From Halomicrobium zhouii (GTDB lineage Archaea; Halobacteriota; Halobacteria; Halobacteriales; Haloarculaceae), in contig NZ_FOZK01000003.1 of NCBI RefSeq assembly GCF_900114435.1, positions 434,001 to 498,000 of the forward strand: 64,000 nt of DNA, read 5' to 3'. The position numbers and the translations under genes were made by a program. Below are positions 63,540 through 64,000 of this stretch, piece after piece; position 1 is the first letter of the stretch; every line of letters begins with the position of its first letter. The notes under the pieces are model-generated. The model was not told where the DNA came from and did no database searches. It saw nothing but the letters and a program-made list of their open reading frames with translations.

Positions 63540-63998
63540 TCACTCCTCGCCGAACAGCAGCGAGAGCAGCGTCCCCTGTCCGGCGCGGAGGTGGTGACTG
63601 ATAGTCGGCTGGGAGACACCGAGCGCGTCCGCGACGTCCTGCCCGGTCGCGTCGCGAGGGGACTGGAAGAACCCCTGGTCGTGGGCCGTCCGGAGGACCT
63701 CCAGCTGGCGGTCGGTCAGCGACGATTCGAGCCGCTGCAGGAAGCTCCCTCGTGCCATCGACGCGCTCTCGCGCTCGCGCCGCGCGAGGAGTTCGGTGTC
63801 CGGATACCGTCGCGCCAGTCGGTCGAGGAACGTGCGGACGTCGAGACTGTCCGGAACGGTCACGGTCACGACGAGGGACCGACCGTCGGCGGTCACCGTC
63901 TGCGTGACGCCGCCCGACGCGGCGACGACCGACCCGACCATCTCGCCGCCGACCACGGCGTCGAAGCAATGGGCGCCGTTCCCGCCGACGTGGGTCAC
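63540..63998 (-). CDS. bacterio-opsin-activator-like HTH_10 regulator, 5' end beyond window
   Basis: At least 152 residues of a regulator whose start lies past the right edge. The visible sensing region (VTQTVTADGRSLVVTVTVPD) is followed by the HTH_10 domain: LTDRQLEVLRTAHDQGFFQS, then GQDVADALGVSQPTISHHLRAGQGTLLSLLF. It resembles the regulator at 46783-47493, and like that gene it has a HalOD1 neighbour. The frame is open to the end of the window. Confidence 0.82.
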   Translation of the reverse strand: MTHVGGNGAHCFDAVVGGEMVGSVVAASGGVTQTVTADGRSLVVTVTVPDSLDVRTFLDRLARRYPDTELLARRERESASMARGSFLQRLESSLTDRQLEVLRTAHDQGFFQSPRDATGQDVADALGVSQPTISHHLRAGQGTLLSLLFGEE

Positions 63999-64000
63999 GC

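Noticed and set aside
63409-63597. 62-codon frame between the HalOD1 and HTH_10 genes
   Set aside because: Proline/serine/arginine-rich without acidic bias, overlapping the end of the HTH_10 gene on the other strand.

Overview
The window comes from a halophilic archaeon of the class Halobacteria. The DNA is GC-rich and the proteins are strongly acidic. Promoters are archaeal TATA boxes often only 25-35 nt before the start codon, so many messages look leaderless. Lineage markers include fibrillarin plus Nop5, a DacZ-type diadenylate cyclase, a TFB-like cyclin repeat, two HalOD1 domain genes, two bacterio-opsin-activator type HTH_10 regulators and two archaeal class II leucine tRNAs. I cannot name a genus.

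Region 1 (867-14838) is a catabolic island that I read as a probable ectoine (or related diaminobutyrate derivative) uptake and degradation system. It holds a BCCT osmolyte transporter, a DoeA/EutD-type ectoine hydrolase that has lost the M24 metal ligands, two paralogous AbgA-like M20 amidohydrolases, two class III aminotransferases (one resembling diaminobutyrate aminotransferases), an aldehyde dehydrogenase, a threonine ammonia-lyase, a RidA deaminase and a D-2-hydroxyacid dehydrogenase. The usual deacetylase DoeB is absent from the island and the M20 pair could replace it. A recurring GTAAAC-containing promoter element and a palindrome at the transporter promoter suggest shared control.

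Region 2 (15079-32945) is mostly housekeeping: purD, a c-di-AMP synthase overlapping an MscS-type channel gene, two cobamide genes, a leucine tRNA with two duplicated 3' ends (integration scars), coaD, gamma-glutamylcysteine synthetase, the Nop5-fibrillarin pair, Hsp20 and an acyl-CoA synthetase. A structured, TATA-driven, T-run-terminated stretch at 27031-27154 is a candidate unannotated small RNA.

Region 3 (33085-35011) is a DoxX / HxlR / ring-cleaving VOC dioxygenase trio that mirrors the bacterial CatD-YodB-CatE quinone-stress module. The HxlR protein keeps an N-terminal cysteine, and a 21-bp dyad lies upstream of its promoter.

Region 4 (37315-44973) is a tight operon of two different PrkA-type kinases, a DUF444 (YeaH-like) protein and SpoVR, with overlapping genes and a probable long leader.

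Region 5 (45444-63998) carries signalling and modification genes: HalOD1/HTH_10 pairs, an orphan multi-PAS histidine kinase, an FNT-family channel, a second leucine tRNA, an inositol-phosphatase family enzyme, a DUF63 membrane protein overlapping a 54-residue zinc-ribbon gene, an E1-like/YcaO fusion (azoline or thioamide chemistry), a TbsP-like regulator, a CHAT-type caspase-fold protein and glyA. The window ends inside an HTH_10 regulator gene. No complete insertion sequence, CRISPR array, rRNA or replication origin was seen.
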